Assembly: GCF_025685645.1 (NCBI RefSeq)
Contig: NZ_JAGSYF010000001.1
Span: 806,001 to 870,000, forward strand
From: Edaphobacter bradus
Lineage (GTDB): Bacteria > Acidobacteriota > Terriglobia > Terriglobales > Acidobacteriaceae
Reading direction: 5' to 3'
Length of the DNA: 64,000 nt
The stretch's first letter is position 1. Each line of letters starts with the position of its first letter. The notes under the pieces are model-generated. The model saw nothing but the letters and a program-made list of their open reading frames with translations, had not been told where the DNA came from and did no database searches. Shown piece after piece: positions 21,219-30,965 of this stretch. The position numbers were made by a program, and so were the translations under genes.

Positions 21219-21914
21219 TCAGGCCAAGCGCCCCTCGCGGAGGCGCAAAATTCTCCCGCAACGCCCTGCAAAGTCAAGATTATGCGTGACAATGACGCTT
21301 GTGAGTCCGTGAGCCTGATGCAGGCCCCGGATTAATTCGAAGACTGCTTCAGCCGTCTTCGAATCCAGGTCCCCCGTAGGCTCGTCCGCCAGCAGTATCT
21401 TCGGTTCGGTAACCAAGGCTCTGGCGAGAGATACGCGCTGCTGCTCCCCTCCGCTCAGCTCGCCGGACCTGTGCTTTGCTCGCTGGCCAAGACCGACTTC
21501 CCCCAGCCAATACTGAGCACGGTCAATGGCAGAGGACTTCTTCATCCCCCTGGCCAGCAACGGCATAGCGACGTTTTCGAGTGCGGTGAACTCCGGCAGC
21601 AGGTAGTGGAACTGCCAGACATATCCAACATCCCGGTTGCGAAAGTCGGCTGCCTGCTTCCGGGTGAAGGAACTCAGCCGTTCGCCACCGCACCAGACCT
21701 CGCCGGCTGAGGGCTTGTCAAGCGCGGCAAGCAGGTGCAGCAGCGTGCTCTTGCCCGCGCCGCTCTCTCCGACGATCGCGACCATCTCGCCTGTGTATAT
21801 CGTGAGATTGAGTCCACGAAAGAGCTCAAGCCCGCCTTTCTCCGAACCGGGCACAGCCGGGTAGACCTTGGTCAAACCCTCCGCACGCAGTACGACCGTC
21901 CGCGCCGTCGTCAT
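21219..21914 (-). CDS. lolD: Lipoprotein-releasing ABC transporter ATP-binding protein
   Basis: A 231-residue ABC ATPase with Walker A G-E-S-G-A-G-K-S-T, signature L-S-G-G-E-Q-Q-R, Walker B I-L-L-A-D-E-P-T-G-D-L-D and the H-loop histidine in V-T-H-N. The closest subfamily is LolD/MacB-type, and it follows the lolC-like permease gene on the same strand. It powers extraction of outer-membrane lipoproteins from the inner membrane. I chose ATG 21914 because the length then equals that of LolD; a TTG at 21983 would add 23 residues. No strong ribosome binding site is visible, so translation may be coupled to the upstream gene. Confidence 0.85.
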   Translation of the reverse strand: MTTARTVVLRAEGLTKVYPAVPGSEKGGLELFRGLNLTIYTGEMVAIVGESGAGKSTLLHLLAALDKPSAGEVWCGGERLSSFTRKQAADFRNRDVGYVWQFHYLLPEFTALENVAMPLLARGMKKSSAIDRAQYWLGEVGLGQRAKHRSGELSGGEQQRVSLARALVTEPKILLADEPTGDLDSKTAEAVFELIRGLHQAHGLTSVIVTHNLDFAGRCGRILRLREGRLA

Positions 21915-22001
21915 CGACAATGGCTGCAGGGAACTGATGTCGTCCCATTCGGCGCTTCTTTCGCTCAAGCCCGCACCCCGCAATCCACGTATGTCACCAT
22001 C

Positions 22002-23294
22002 CTATTCATAGCGCAGCGCCTCCGCCGGCAGGACCTTCGCAGCCGATCCGCTCGGGTACAGCGTAGCGATCAAGCTAACGCCTAACGACACAGCAGCCAC
22101 AATCACCGCATCCCACACTCGCGGCGCAAAAGGCAGATAGTCGATGGAATAGACCGCAGCGTCCAGATGGATAAAGCGATAGTGCCCACCCACCCAGCTC
22201 AGTGTGTAGCCGAGGACCAGCCCCAGCACGGTTCCGATCACGCTGATCAGCAACCCCTGGAGCAGAAAGATTCTGCGCACCTGTTCCTCACGCACGCCGA
22301 AGCTCATCAGCACAGCGATGTCGCGCGTCTTTTCCATCACCATCATGGTCAGGGCGATCAGGATATTAAGCGCCGCGACGCAGACGATCAGGGCCAGGAC
22401 GATGAAGGTCACAATTTGCTCCAGCTTCAGGGCGCGGAAGAGCTCTCGGTTCTGCTCCATCCAGTTCGTTGTCTGAAAGCCCTTGCCGGCTTCGGCCTCG
22501 ATTGCACGTCCCACTCTATCGGCGTGGTACAGGTCATCGACCTTGAAGCTGATCACCGAGATCAGATCGGGCTCGCTGAACAGTCGCTGCGCGTCAGCCA
22601 GCCGCATGAACGTGTAGCTTGAGTCGTACTGGTAGAAGCCCGACTTGAAGATGGCCACGACATCGCACCTTTGATAGCGAGGGATCAAGCCCATCGGGGT
22701 CAGCTCTCCCTGAGGACTTGTGACCAGCACAGTGTCACCGACACTTGCGCCAAGGGTCTCCGCAAGATCGCTACCGATGACGATGGGGGGCATCGGCTGA
22801 AAAGCCTGCCCACCCTGAGGGTGGTCTTCGTGGGTAGACATTGGCAGCAGCTTCGTCCCCACAGCCGCGGGCTCAAGAGCCGCTGAGGAGCCACCCTTGA
22901 CTGCCTGCAGCAAGTCGCTCACCGTGCGCTCTTCTTCGGGAATCACTCCCTTGATCAGCGCTCCACCACTGCGCGCGCCGCGTGAGACCAGAACCTGCCC
23001 GTAGAGACCGGGAGCCGCAGCCGTCACGTGCGGAACCTTCCGCAGCCGATCGAGCAGCGGCCTCCAGTCGCGTATTCCATCGGCAGCCACACGCATCAGA
23101 TCAACATGTGCGGTTGACCCGACCAGCCTATCCTGAAGGTCGCGCCGCATCCCGTTAGTGATTGCGAGGGCAATGATCAGGGAGGCCACACCTGCCGCCA
23201 CGCCAATGACGCTGATCGCTGTGATGACCCCCACCACTGCCTGCCGTCGCTTGGCTCTCAGGTAACGCGTTGCAATGAAGAGTTCGAATCGCAT
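22002..23294 (-). CDS. lolC: Lipoprotein-releasing ABC transporter permease (LolC/LolE-like)
   Basis: A 430-residue inner-membrane protein. One helix lies near residues 20-45 (start M-R-F-E-L-F-I-A-x-R-Y-L-R-A-K-R), followed by a large periplasmic domain and three C-terminal helices in the FtsX fold with the M-V-M-E-K-T-R-D-I-A-V-L segment. This is the LolC/E arrangement. Only one permease gene is present, so the transporter is probably a homodimer, as in species with a fused LolF. It pairs with lolD downstream. The window also encodes Lgt and LspA, which make the lipoproteins this system would release. Confidence 0.88.
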   Translation of the reverse strand: MRFELFIATRYLRAKRRQAVVGVITAISVIGVAAGVASLIIALAITNGMRRDLQDRLVGSTAHVDLMRVAADGIRDWRPLLDRLRKVPHVTAAAPGLYGQVLVSRGARSGGALIKGVIPEEERTVSDLLQAVKGGSSAALEPAAVGTKLLPMSTHEDHPQGGQAFQPMPPIVIGSDLAETLGASVGDTVLVTSPQGELTPMGLIPRYQRCDVVAIFKSGFYQYDSSYTFMRLADAQRLFSEPDLISVISFKVDDLYHADRVGRAIEAEAGKGFQTTNWMEQNRELFRALKLEQIVTFIVLALIVCVAALNILIALTMMVMEKTRDIAVLMSFGVREEQVRRIFLLQGLLISVIGTVLGLVLGYTLSWVGGHYRFIHLDAAVYSIDYLPFAPRVWDAVIVAAVSLGVSLIATLYPSGSAAKVLPAEALRYE

Positions 23295-23373
23295 CTCGAG
23301 TCCAAGCTTACTACCCGCGGGTGAGTGCTGAAGAGGCCGGAGCGCGAGGCACCTGCGATCCTCCGCATAGAGG

Positions 23374-25566
23374 TCAACGCACTATCGCCTTCACCGCAGC
23401 CATGTTGTCGTACCGGTCGTAGACCCTGACCGCCAGGACATGTTCTCTTGCGTCAGCGACCGGGGCGACTGCAGGAGGGACATCCACTGTGAAGTCGTAT
23501 CGCTCAGTCAGCGAATCCGATACTTTGCCGACGGGCTCAAGGTACTGCCACGGGCCAGCATCGACGCTGTACTCCGCGTGAGCAATGGGCGAGGTAGCGT
23601 CCCGAGCCTCAAGCGTGGCGTGAATCTTTCCAGCCGTCATCGTCGCACTCAAGGCTCCGGGAACCGGAGGTGTTGTATCGACCACAAACACCTCGCTAAC
23701 CCGGTCGCCTGATAACGCGTCGGAGTCGGTGTGCACCGGTGAGTCGCTCGCAACGACCTTCAGCTCGTAGCTCCCATCCGGCAGCAGGGAGGCATCGAAG
23801 CTGAGAAATTTGTCCGTGATCTTGTCTTTCAATAATCTCCAGTTCGACTCGCCTACGCCGCGATACCAGACGGCGAATATCATCTCGTCGCCGTTGTCGT
23901 CGTGCGCCTGCCAGCGCGCCGTCACTGCTGTCTTGTCCTTCTGAGCGGTCAATGGAGTCGCATTCGCGTCCGGCTGAAAGGTTACTGCCGGCGTGGTCGC
24001 TGCAGGGAACGCGATCTGTACCGTTGTGGTCGGCGGCAGACCGCCACCTGCAGCAACTCGCGCGCCTGCCTGCACTATGATCTCGTCCACGACAGGGGCG
24101 ACGTTCTTCGGCAGGTAGTTCATCGCGACCGAATCGACGGAGCCGCCGGTTCGCAGCACTGCCTTCCACTGCACAAATCTTCCCGGAGGTGCTGAAACCG
24201 CTCCGTTCGGAGAGATGCGTGACCACTCGCTCCAGCCCATCTGTGGGCTCTCCACGTTTCCGCTGCGCACGTAGAGATCGTAGGCTCCAGGCGCTCCCGC
24301 GCGGACTTCAACACGCCCCCACCGCGAGAAGCCCTGTGCATCAAACACCTCGCTGGTATAGGTCGCATTCCTGGATGACTCGTCCGCCAACCGGAAGACC
24401 TTGCCACCATTGCTCGTCGCCACCAGAAGCCCGTCCTTCCCAGTCGCAAACGCCATACCCTGGGACGCCTCAAGGTGGGCTACATCTGAGAACTGCCCGG
24501 GCATCGCAGGGTCAATCCTGTAGATTCGTCCCCGGTTTCCAGTTGAGGCAAACAGGCTGCCATTGCGGGTCGCGAGTGCATAGACGACATCGTCCTTCAG
24601 CGTCACCAGCTTTTGCGGAGTTCCATCCGGTGCAATCCGGTAGATCTCGCTTCCGTCAGGCACCAGAGAGTTCGTTCCGGCCGCCGTTGATGATCCCGGT
24701 TGCACAAAAGTCACCGTCACCCCGACGGTGCCCGTTACAGGCAACGGCGGAAGGGGAGTTGCTCCGCGGGAGCCCACCCCTGAGGCGTACACGTTCCCCG
24801 TAGCATCGATCGCAAGAGCAGTAATCTCCTTTCGCGGAGCCGCGTAGGCGGCGAACGGTTTTGCCCCCTCTGCCTTCGTATCGATCCGGTAGATAACTCC
24901 AGCGCCGTCGCTGCCCACCCACATGGTTCCGTCCTGCCCCATCAGCAGGCAGCGAATATGCTGATCTGCCGTCTTGAAGAAGACCTCGGCCTTGCCTCCT
25001 CCGGCAGGAACCCGGTAGACCACTGCGGGGGCTCCGACCGCGACGTAGACCTCGCCGGCCTTGTCGACGGCCAGGTCCCAGAGATACTTCGGCTTCTCCT
25101 CGGTCGTCGCAGGGTCAAAGAGTACCGTTGCCGCTCCACCGCTCGCGGGAATCCGATAGACCTTTCCGTCCGGGGATGTGGCTGCCAGCAAGGATCCGTC
25201 AGGCGCTACGAGCAAGGACTGGACGGCAAGCTCTTTGCTGTCAAAAAGCTTCGAAGCCTTTCCGTCAGGCGTGACTCGCATCACCAGGGCAGAGGCCGCT
25301 GTGCTTCCGCCCAGCCCCAGATAGCCATTGCCGGCGGCGTCGCTCGTCAGAGACCACACATAGCTCTTGCCCGTGTCGTAGAGCAATGCCTCAGCCGGTC
25401 CCGCTTCCAGCCGTCCATCGCTCCTGATGGCCACTCCATCGGTGGAGCCCTTCTCCATCTGCTCGTAACGCTCGACGCTCCACAGTTTTGTTCCCTGCGC
25501 GTATGCCATCTCAGACAGTAGGGAAGCCGCCACAATCAGCCCAGTCACGAATCTCGGTCGCATCAT
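23374..25566 (-). CDS. Secreted beta-propeller (NHL/SMP-30-like) protein
   Basis: A 730-residue protein with a signal peptide ending near A-Y-A-Q. Residues about 60-420 contain repeated blades with D-G-x-x-x-x-x-x-x-x-x-x-V-Y-R-I-P-A spacing (for example D-G-K-V-Y-R-I-P-A and G-A-G-V-I-Y-R-I-D), typical of NHL or SMP-30-like propellers. The C-terminal third looks like beta-sandwich (fibronectin-type) domains with W-Y-R-G-V-G and D-G-S-Y-E-L-K-V. No catalytic motif is evident. A binding or sensing role in the periplasm is the most that can be said. The double ATG at 25563-25566 is preceded by GGGAAG. Confidence 0.7.
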   Translation of the reverse strand: MMRPRFVTGLIVAASLLSEMAYAQGTKLWSVERYEQMEKGSTDGVAIRSDGRLEAGPAEALLYDTGKSYVWSLTSDAAGNGYLGLGGSTAASALVMRVTPDGKASKLFDSKELAVQSLLVAPDGSLLAATSPDGKVYRIPASGGAATVLFDPATTEEKPKYLWDLAVDKAGEVYVAVGAPAVVYRVPAGGGKAEVFFKTADQHIRCLLMGQDGTMWVGSDGAGVIYRIDTKAEGAKPFAAYAAPRKEITALAIDATGNVYASGVGSRGATPLPPLPVTGTVGVTVTFVQPGSSTAAGTNSLVPDGSEIYRIAPDGTPQKLVTLKDDVVYALATRNGSLFASTGNRGRIYRIDPAMPGQFSDVAHLEASQGMAFATGKDGLLVATSNGGKVFRLADESSRNATYTSEVFDAQGFSRWGRVEVRAGAPGAYDLYVRSGNVESPQMGWSEWSRISPNGAVSAPPGRFVQWKAVLRTGGSVDSVAMNYLPKNVAPVVDEIIVQAGARVAAGGGLPPTTTVQIAFPAATTPAVTFQPDANATPLTAQKDKTAVTARWQAHDDNGDEMIFAVWYRGVGESNWRLLKDKITDKFLSFDASLLPDGSYELKVVASDSPVHTDSDALSGDRVSEVFVVDTTPPVPGALSATMTAGKIHATLEARDATSPIAHAEYSVDAGPWQYLEPVGKVSDSLTERYDFTVDVPPAVAPVADAREHVLAVRVYDRYDNMAAVKAIVR

Positions 25567-25641
25567 TCTTCCCAAAGTCTAAACGCTGCAAACAAAAGAC
25601 GAGAGCCGCAGCCCCGGTCTTTTCTCATTCCTTGCTTCCTG

Positions 25642-26649
25642 CTAGTTTGCCAGCACCACCCGGTAGCGCACCTGGTTCTTCTTGACCCTCGCAACGGCAT
25701 CGTTTGCCTTTGCCATTGCGAATCGTTCCGTGACTGCCTTGATGCCGTGCCGCGCGACGACGTCGAGCATCTCGTGGAGGTCCCGAGGGCTTCCGGTGTT
25801 ACTGCCTGAGACGGCCTTCTGCCCCAAAATCAGCGGAAACGCCTGAATATTGATCCCCGAAGGCGGCACGCCCACCACGCACAGCACCCCCTTCGGCCGC
25901 AGAGCGTTGACATACCCCTGCCAGTCCTGATCCGCGCCCACAGTCGACAGCAGAAAGTCCAACGACCCCGCCACTTTCTTCAGAGCGCCCGTATCTCTCG
26001 TATTCACGAAGTTGTGCGCTCCCAGCCTTTTCGCCTCGTCTTCCTTGTCCTTTGAGGTAGAGAACGCCGTTACCTCGGCGCCGAATGCCCTGGCGAACTG
26101 AATACCAAAGTGTCCAAGGCCGCCGATTCCGATAACGCCTACGCGCGATGAGGGCCGCACTCCGTGATTGCGCAGCGGGCTGTACACCGTGATGCCTCCG
26201 CACAGCAGCGGAGCGACGTTTTCGCTCTCAAGCACATCCGGAACGGGAATCGCGAACCGCGAGTTCACGCGGATATTGTCCGCGGACCCACCGTTTCGCC
26301 CGACGCAAGTAGGTTGCGTTTGAGCGCACAGGTGCTCATCGCCTTGACGGCACCACTCGCAGATGCCGCAGCTGTCGGCCTGCCAGCCCACGCCAACTCG
26401 TTCGCCGATCTTGCGGTCACGCACACCGGAGCCAACGGCAACTATGGCGCCGACGATCTCATGCCCCGGAATGAACGGGTACTTGCTTAGACCCCAGTCG
26501 TTATCGATCAGGTGAATATCGCTGTGGCAAACCCCGCAGTGCGAGATCTTGATCTCGACCTCGTTCGTCTGCAACTCTCTCGGATCGAACTTATACGGCA
26601 ACAACTGCGCACCGGCCGCATGCACAGCCAATCCACGAATCTCACTCAT
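25642..26649 (-). CDS. Zinc-dependent alcohol dehydrogenase (NAD(P)-dependent, CAD/YahK-like)
   Basis: A 335-residue medium-chain dehydrogenase. The catalytic zinc site is C-G-V-C-H-S-D with G-H-E. The structural zinc loop is C-G-I-C-E-W-C-x7-C. The Rossmann motif G-I-G-G-L-G-H lies near residue 180. The Y-P-F-I-P-G-H-E and H-L-C segments match the cinnamyl-alcohol/YahK subgroup, which reduces aldehydes with NADPH. The sequence does not reveal the physiological substrate. It is a single gene on the minus strand between the beta-propeller and S55 peptidase genes. Confidence 0.9.
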   Translation of the reverse strand: MSEIRGLAVHAAGAQLLPYKFDPRELQTNEVEIKISHCGVCHSDIHLIDNDWGLSKYPFIPGHEIVGAIVAVGSGVRDRKIGERVGVGWQADSCGICEWCRQGDEHLCAQTQPTCVGRNGGSADNIRVNSRFAIPVPDVLESENVAPLLCGGITVYSPLRNHGVRPSSRVGVIGIGGLGHFGIQFARAFGAEVTAFSTSKDKEDEAKRLGAHNFVNTRDTGALKKVAGSLDFLLSTVGADQDWQGYVNALRPKGVLCVVGVPPSGINIQAFPLILGQKAVSGSNTGSPRDLHEMLDVVARHGIKAVTERFAMAKANDAVARVKKNQVRYRVVLAN

Positions 26650-26752
26650 CAGGAATCAGTTCCCTTTGCGCGGGAACCAACGCACCCGCAGCGTCCCTTG
26701 ATGCTACAACATCGCTGTAAACGCCCCTTCGTGCGAGTGCTGCAGGTGCCGC

Positions 26753-28591
26753 TTATCGAACAGTCAGGGTCAATACCCGCGATCCGGCCACTGAATATCC
26801 GGTCTCGACCGACCCCAGGTCGACAACACTCTCGCCGGTCAACTGCATCTTCTGAGCCTCTTTGAGAGGCCCGAGCACGTTCGCCATCGATAGCGGGAGA
26901 CCCGGTAGGGCATCCCCCTCCAGTACCGCCTGAGCGGTGTGGTCAAGCAAGGTCATGAAGACTCGATCGTTCGGGTGCAAACGGTTCACCTGCGTAATGG
27001 TGTCGTCGAGGCCCACGGTGTGCGTAACGACTCCTGTTGGCTGCAGGAGACGGTCGACTGTCGCTCCATCGCTGATCAATATCCGGTAGGAGCCCGGAGC
27101 GATATCTGCCGGGAGCCTCACCGGAAGCCTGACGATACGCGGAGGAGCTTGATAGGGGTGAATCGTAGCTTCGACCTCAATGGTCTCACCGGCAAAAGCT
27201 ACAACCCGGCCTAAACGCGCATCCTCGATAACGGCTGTTCTGCGCTCGGGAATCTCCTCCACCTTCAGCGTGAGACTGGTCACCGTAGGCTGATCGAGAG
27301 CATTGCCGTAGACCTTGCTGAAGCGATCGGTCACATAGAGTGCCGCATTGATCGGTGCGGGATTCAGATCGTTCTGGGCCATGATTCCGTTCAACTGGAT
27401 GGGACTATGGCCTTCCACCGCGATCTGTCCACTGAGACGGTAACTCATCTCCGCAGCGGCAGAGTTATTTCCCTGAAGGCTTTGGTAGACCGAAACGAGC
27501 ATGGCCGAAGGCGTGAGTCCGCGATTGTCGAGAACCTCGAAGTGGTAGCTCTTCGTCCTCGCCGGATTGCCGGGAGACGTGACATCAACGATGACCGGAA
27601 TCATCCTCGCCTTCACTCCGAAACGTCCCATGATTGCGGAGGAGCGATCCTCGGTGAAGGCGCCCACGGTCTCGGTTGTGTTGACGATCTTGAACGCGTT
27701 CAGGGGCGAGGGAAGAGTCGCGAGAACTGCCGCCTTGGTCATTGGCATGGCCACCGGGCCGTATTGCGTGATGGGGTGACCGCACGCGAGCAGATGCGAG
27801 GCATCCACATAGGTCACCGTGCAGGTTCCGGCGATGGAGAGGTCCCCTTGCACAAGAACCGCGCTTACTGCAGAACCTGGGAGCAGGGGCTCCGGCTGCG
27901 ACGCCTTTGGATCGGAGCCTCCGAGCCCAGCGACCGGAGTCAATCCCATTGCGCGGAAGCGATCGCCGAAGCGCTGAACGGCATCCTGGGTGAACCCGCT
28001 GAACACCAGAGGGGTATCCATGGGTCGGATCTCGGGCTGGCGCTCGGTCGCCGCTTGGTTTGTGATTGGTGCGGCCGCAGGCGATATCGTTTCATCGCGC
28101 ACCTCGAGCATCTGCTCGATGGGCGTAATGCCCGCGATAGGCTCTTTGCTGAACTGGCCGATCCGGTAGCTCAGCGCGCCCGCCAGCCGTCCGTCGATGT
28201 ACACCGGACTGCCGCTCATTCCGGCGACGACTCCTGTGTACTCAGGTTTCTGTCCGTGCAGACGGGCAAGAATCATGTCCTCGCCGGGCCCTAGTGCGTC
28301 CTTCAGGACTCCCAGGATCTCCACTCGCATCGGCTCAGGAGAGACTCCCTGAAATACCGTATAGGCAACGCCCTCAAGCCCCTGTTTTACCTCGGAGAGG
28401 GGGAAGATTCTTGTCTCGGCGGGGGGAGACGCCGGCAGAGCGGCAGAGAAGGAATTGCCATCGGCAGAGGCTGTCATCGTCTGAGCCCGCAGAATCCCCG
28501 TAAGGCCCCAGCCCAGAGCCAGGCAGGCCAGCCACCGCGTCTTTCCGCTAGCGATCACGTCTACAAGAGTAGAGCTTTTAGGCCACAACAC
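26753..28591 (-). CDS. SpoIVB peptidase S55 domain protein
   Basis: About 612 residues. A signal-peptide-like N-terminus ends near L-R-A-Q. The S55 domain begins at E-V-K-Q-G-L-E-G-V-A-Y-T-V-F and carries the catalytic serine in G-M-S-G-S-P-V-Y. The C-terminal 250 residues are beta-rich and not assigned. In Bacillus, SpoIVB is a signalling protease of sporulation; here no sporulation genes are seen, so an envelope role is likely. The start is inferred as GTG 28591 (or TTG 28594), with GGAG at 28601-28604. The frame is open to 28807, but that would run across the divergent gene's promoter. Confidence 0.82.
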   Translation of the reverse strand: MLWPKSSTLVDVIASGKTRWLACLALGWGLTGILRAQTMTASADGNSFSAALPASPPAETRIFPLSEVKQGLEGVAYTVFQGVSPEPMRVEILGVLKDALGPGEDMILARLHGQKPEYTGVVAGMSGSPVYIDGRLAGALSYRIGQFSKEPIAGITPIEQMLEVRDETISPAAAPITNQAATERQPEIRPMDTPLVFSGFTQDAVQRFGDRFRAMGLTPVAGLGGSDPKASQPEPLLPGSAVSAVLVQGDLSIAGTCTVTYVDASHLLACGHPITQYGPVAMPMTKAAVLATLPSPLNAFKIVNTTETVGAFTEDRSSAIMGRFGVKARMIPVIVDVTSPGNPARTKSYHFEVLDNRGLTPSAMLVSVYQSLQGNNSAAAEMSYRLSGQIAVEGHSPIQLNGIMAQNDLNPAPINAALYVTDRFSKVYGNALDQPTVTSLTLKVEEIPERRTAVIEDARLGRVVAFAGETIEVEATIHPYQAPPRIVRLPVRLPADIAPGSYRILISDGATVDRLLQPTGVVTHTVGLDDTITQVNRLHPNDRVFMTLLDHTAQAVLEGDALPGLPLSMANVLGPLKEAQKMQLTGESVVDLGSVETGYSVAGSRVLTLTVR

Positions 28592-28681
28592 CAAACCGTA
28601 CTCCGAACTGCCACCCTCCCGGGTATGGGATTTCATCCACTTGGCCCTCTCGTTCGTCCAACATCCGGAGTAAAGTTTGAG

Positions 28682-29869
28682 ATGATGATGAACCGCCTCC
28701 ATCTTTCGGCCTCCTTCTATCTGGCAGCCACTCTGTTGCTGCTGCTTCCGTCTCCCCGGGCATGGGGACAGGCCACTACTGGTCAGGACACGCCTCAGCA
28801 GCAACAACAGAAGCCCGACGACAACGCCGACTCCGGCGGCCCGACGACCGATTCAGGGCCAATCGTTCTCAAGAAAAAGAAGGAAGACGACGCGGTCCCG
28901 CCGCCGGCCGCCCCGTCTGAGCCCAAGGTCAAGAATCCAAACAACGAGACCTACTCGCTGCGGGTGGACGTGCCGATCGTCAATCTCGACGTCAACGTCA
29001 TCCTCGATAAGACACATCAGTTTGTTCCGGGACTGAAAGCGCCGAACTTTCTGGTCCTCGAAGACGGCGTGCCTCAGACGATCACCAGCGTTCGCACAAC
29101 GCAGACGCCGATTACCGCCGTCATGCTGTTGGAGTTTGCCGCCAATAGCTACTACTTCATTAACGACATGCAGAACGCCTCGGCGAGCTTCTTCCGGACG
29201 CTGCGTCCGGACGACTATGTTGCCGTCGTGACCTATGACCTCAGAACGCACATCCTTACCGACTTCACAAATAACAAGGATGTCGTGGCCAATGCTCTCA
29301 ACTCGCTGATAATTCCTGGCTTCTCCGACACAGACCTTTTCGACGCCCTCTATGAGACACTCGATCGCGTCAGCCGCATCGAAGGCCGCAAGTACATCAT
29401 CCTCATCGGCACCGGCCGGGACACCTTCTCGAAGATTACGCTCGACAAGATTCTGGCGAAGATCAAGGCCACTCCAAACGTCACGATCTTCACGATTGGA
29501 ACCGGTGCAATGATTCGCGAGCTTGCCGACGCCTCAGGCCGCATGGGGCCGGTCACTCGGCTGGACTATCTTCAGGCTGAGAATCAGATGAAGACCTTCG
29601 CCACAATGACAGGCGGGCTCAGCTTCAATCCGATGTTCCAGGGAGCGTTGCCTGATGTCTTCGGCCAGATCAACGACTCGATCCGCAACGAGTACGTTCT
29701 TACCTACCGGCCCAGCAACACCCGCAACGATGGAACCTATCGAAAGATCAAGGTCTCGCTCGTGGATAACGAGGGCCATCCGCTCCAGATGCAGGATGAG
29801 AAGCACAAGCCATTGAAGTACTCCGTGATCGCTCGCGACGGCTACCGGGCGAAGCTACCGGTGGAGTAG
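28682..29869 (+). CDS. VWFA-related secreted protein (acidobacterial type)
   Basis: A 395-residue protein with a signal peptide (start M-M-M-N-R, end R-A-W-G-Q-A), a glutamine/proline-rich low-complexity segment, and a von Willebrand A-like domain from about residue 105: V-P-I-V-N-L-D-V-N-V, F-L-V-L-E-D-G-V-P-Q, then I-L-I-G-T-G-R-D-T-F and V-L-T-Y-R-P-S. The F-x-V-x-E-D-G-x-x-Q pattern is typical of the VWFA-related family common in Acidobacteriota. The usual D-x-S-x-S metal site is not evident. The function is unknown; a role in protein-protein binding at the envelope is inferred. GGAG lies 11 nt upstream of the start. It is divergent from the S55 peptidase gene. Confidence 0.85.
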   Translation: MMMNRLHLSASFYLAATLLLLLPSPRAWGQATTGQDTPQQQQQKPDDNADSGGPTTDSGPIVLKKKKEDDAVPPPAAPSEPKVKNPNNETYSLRVDVPIVNLDVNVILDKTHQFVPGLKAPNFLVLEDGVPQTITSVRTTQTPITAVMLLEFAANSYYFINDMQNASASFFRTLRPDDYVAVVTYDLRTHILTDFTNNKDVVANALNSLIIPGFSDTDLFDALYETLDRVSRIEGRKYIILIGTGRDTFSKITLDKILAKIKATPNVTIFTIGTGAMIRELADASGRMGPVTRLDYLQAENQMKTFATMTGGLSFNPMFQGALPDVFGQINDSIRNEYVLTYRPSNTRNDGTYRKIKVSLVDNEGHPLQMQDEKHKPLKYSVIARDGYRAKLPVE

Positions 29870-29888
29870 GCCTCGTCTCAACCGGCTC

Positions 29889-29909
29889 GCCGATTCCTTT
29901 AGAATCGGC
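29889..29909 (+). repeat. Perfect hairpin ahead of the LLM oxidoreductase gene
   Basis: GCCGATTC 29889-29896 and GAATCGGC 29902-29909 form an 8-bp perfect stem with a 5-nt loop, ending 9 nt before the ATG at 29919. No T-tract follows. It could be a factor-assisted terminator for the upstream VWFA gene, or a structure that affects translation of the downstream gene; TAGAAT at 29900-29905 could also be read as a -10 box overlapping it. Confidence 0.4.
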
Positions 29910-29918
29910 CGGCATCAA

Positions 29919-30965
29919 ATGGCAATGAGCGACGTTAAGGGTGGCCTGCGGCTGTCTGTGCTAGATCAGTCTCCAGTGCTTACGGGGAGTACTCCGGCGG
30001 AATCTCTGGAGCGGTCGATAGAGCTGGCGCGTCGCGTGGACGAGCTCGGGTACCAGCGCTTCTGGATGTCAGAGCATCATGCGATGGATACCCTGGCGTG
30101 CACAGCTCCAGAGATCATGCTGGCGCGGATTGGCGCCGAGACCAAACGGATACGGATCGGGTCTGGCGGGATCATGCTGCCGCACTACACTCCGCTGAAG
30201 ATAGCGGAGGTCTTTCGGACGCTGTACGCGCTGTATCCGGAGCGAGTCGATCTAGGAGTCGGACGGGCTCCCGGCGGTGGGCCGATGGAGTCTCTTGCAC
30301 TGAGGCGGAGCAGGAAGACTCCGATGGAGGACGACTTTCCGGACCAGGTGGCCGAACTACTGGCATTTCTGGAGGACGGGTTTCCGCAGGGGCATCCGTT
30401 TTCACGAGTGAGGGCGATGCCGGCGGCCGCGCTGAATGGGCGTTATGCGGGGCCAGACGTCTGGATGCTGGGGTCTAGCATGTGGAGTTCAGCAGCGGCC
30501 GTGGAGTTCGGGCTGCCGTACTCGTTTGCGCACTTCTTCAGCCCGGTGAAGACGCGGGAGGCAATTACGGCTTATAAGCGGAGCTTCACGGCTGGTGTTC
30601 GACGGAGTCAGCCCGAGGCCACTGTGGCGGTGGGAGTGGTCTGCGCGGAGACACAGGAAGAGGCGGAGTATCTTGCGACCAGCGTGAAGCTGCTGCAGCG
30701 GAGGATCCGGCTGGGGGATCGCAGGCCCGTGGCGTCGCCCGAGGAAGCTCTGCGCGAGCTTCGCCTGCTGGGGGATGTTCCGATGGAAGAGGGCGAGTGG
30801 CCGCGTTACTTTGGGGGGACCCCCGCATTCGTGAGAGAACACTTGGAGCAGATGGCAGGAGAGTTGGGGATCAGCGAGATCATCGTGAACACGATCGTTT
30901 GGGACCACGCGAAACGGGCGCGGAGCTATGAGCTGCTGGCAAGGGAGTTTGGACTCGCCGGCTAG
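29919..30965 (+). CDS. LLM class flavin-dependent oxidoreductase
   Basis: A 348-residue luciferase-like monooxygenase family protein: L-S-V-L-D-Q-S-P at the N-terminus, R-F-W-M-S-E-H-H, R-I-R-I-G-S-G-G-I-M-L and P-L-K-I-A-E followed by D-L-G-V-G-R-A-P-G-G. This matches the MsnO8/YhbW-like subgroup. Such enzymes use reduced FMN and oxygen, or F420 in relatives, but the substrate is unknown here. Start: ATG 29919; a second ATG at 29925 is equally possible, and no clear ribosome binding site is present. Its stop overlaps that of hpt on the other strand by 4 nt. Confidence 0.88.
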   Translation: MAMSDVKGGLRLSVLDQSPVLTGSTPAESLERSIELARRVDELGYQRFWMSEHHAMDTLACTAPEIMLARIGAETKRIRIGSGGIMLPHYTPLKIAEVFRTLYALYPERVDLGVGRAPGGGPMESLALRRSRKTPMEDDFPDQVAELLAFLEDGFPQGHPFSRVRAMPAAALNGRYAGPDVWMLGSSMWSSAAAVEFGLPYSFAHFFSPVKTREAITAYKRSFTAGVRRSQPEATVAVGVVCAETQEEAEYLATSVKLLQRRIRLGDRRPVASPEEALRELRLLGDVPMEEGEWPRYFGGTPAFVREHLEQMAGELGISEIIVNTIVWDHAKRARSYELLAREFGLAG

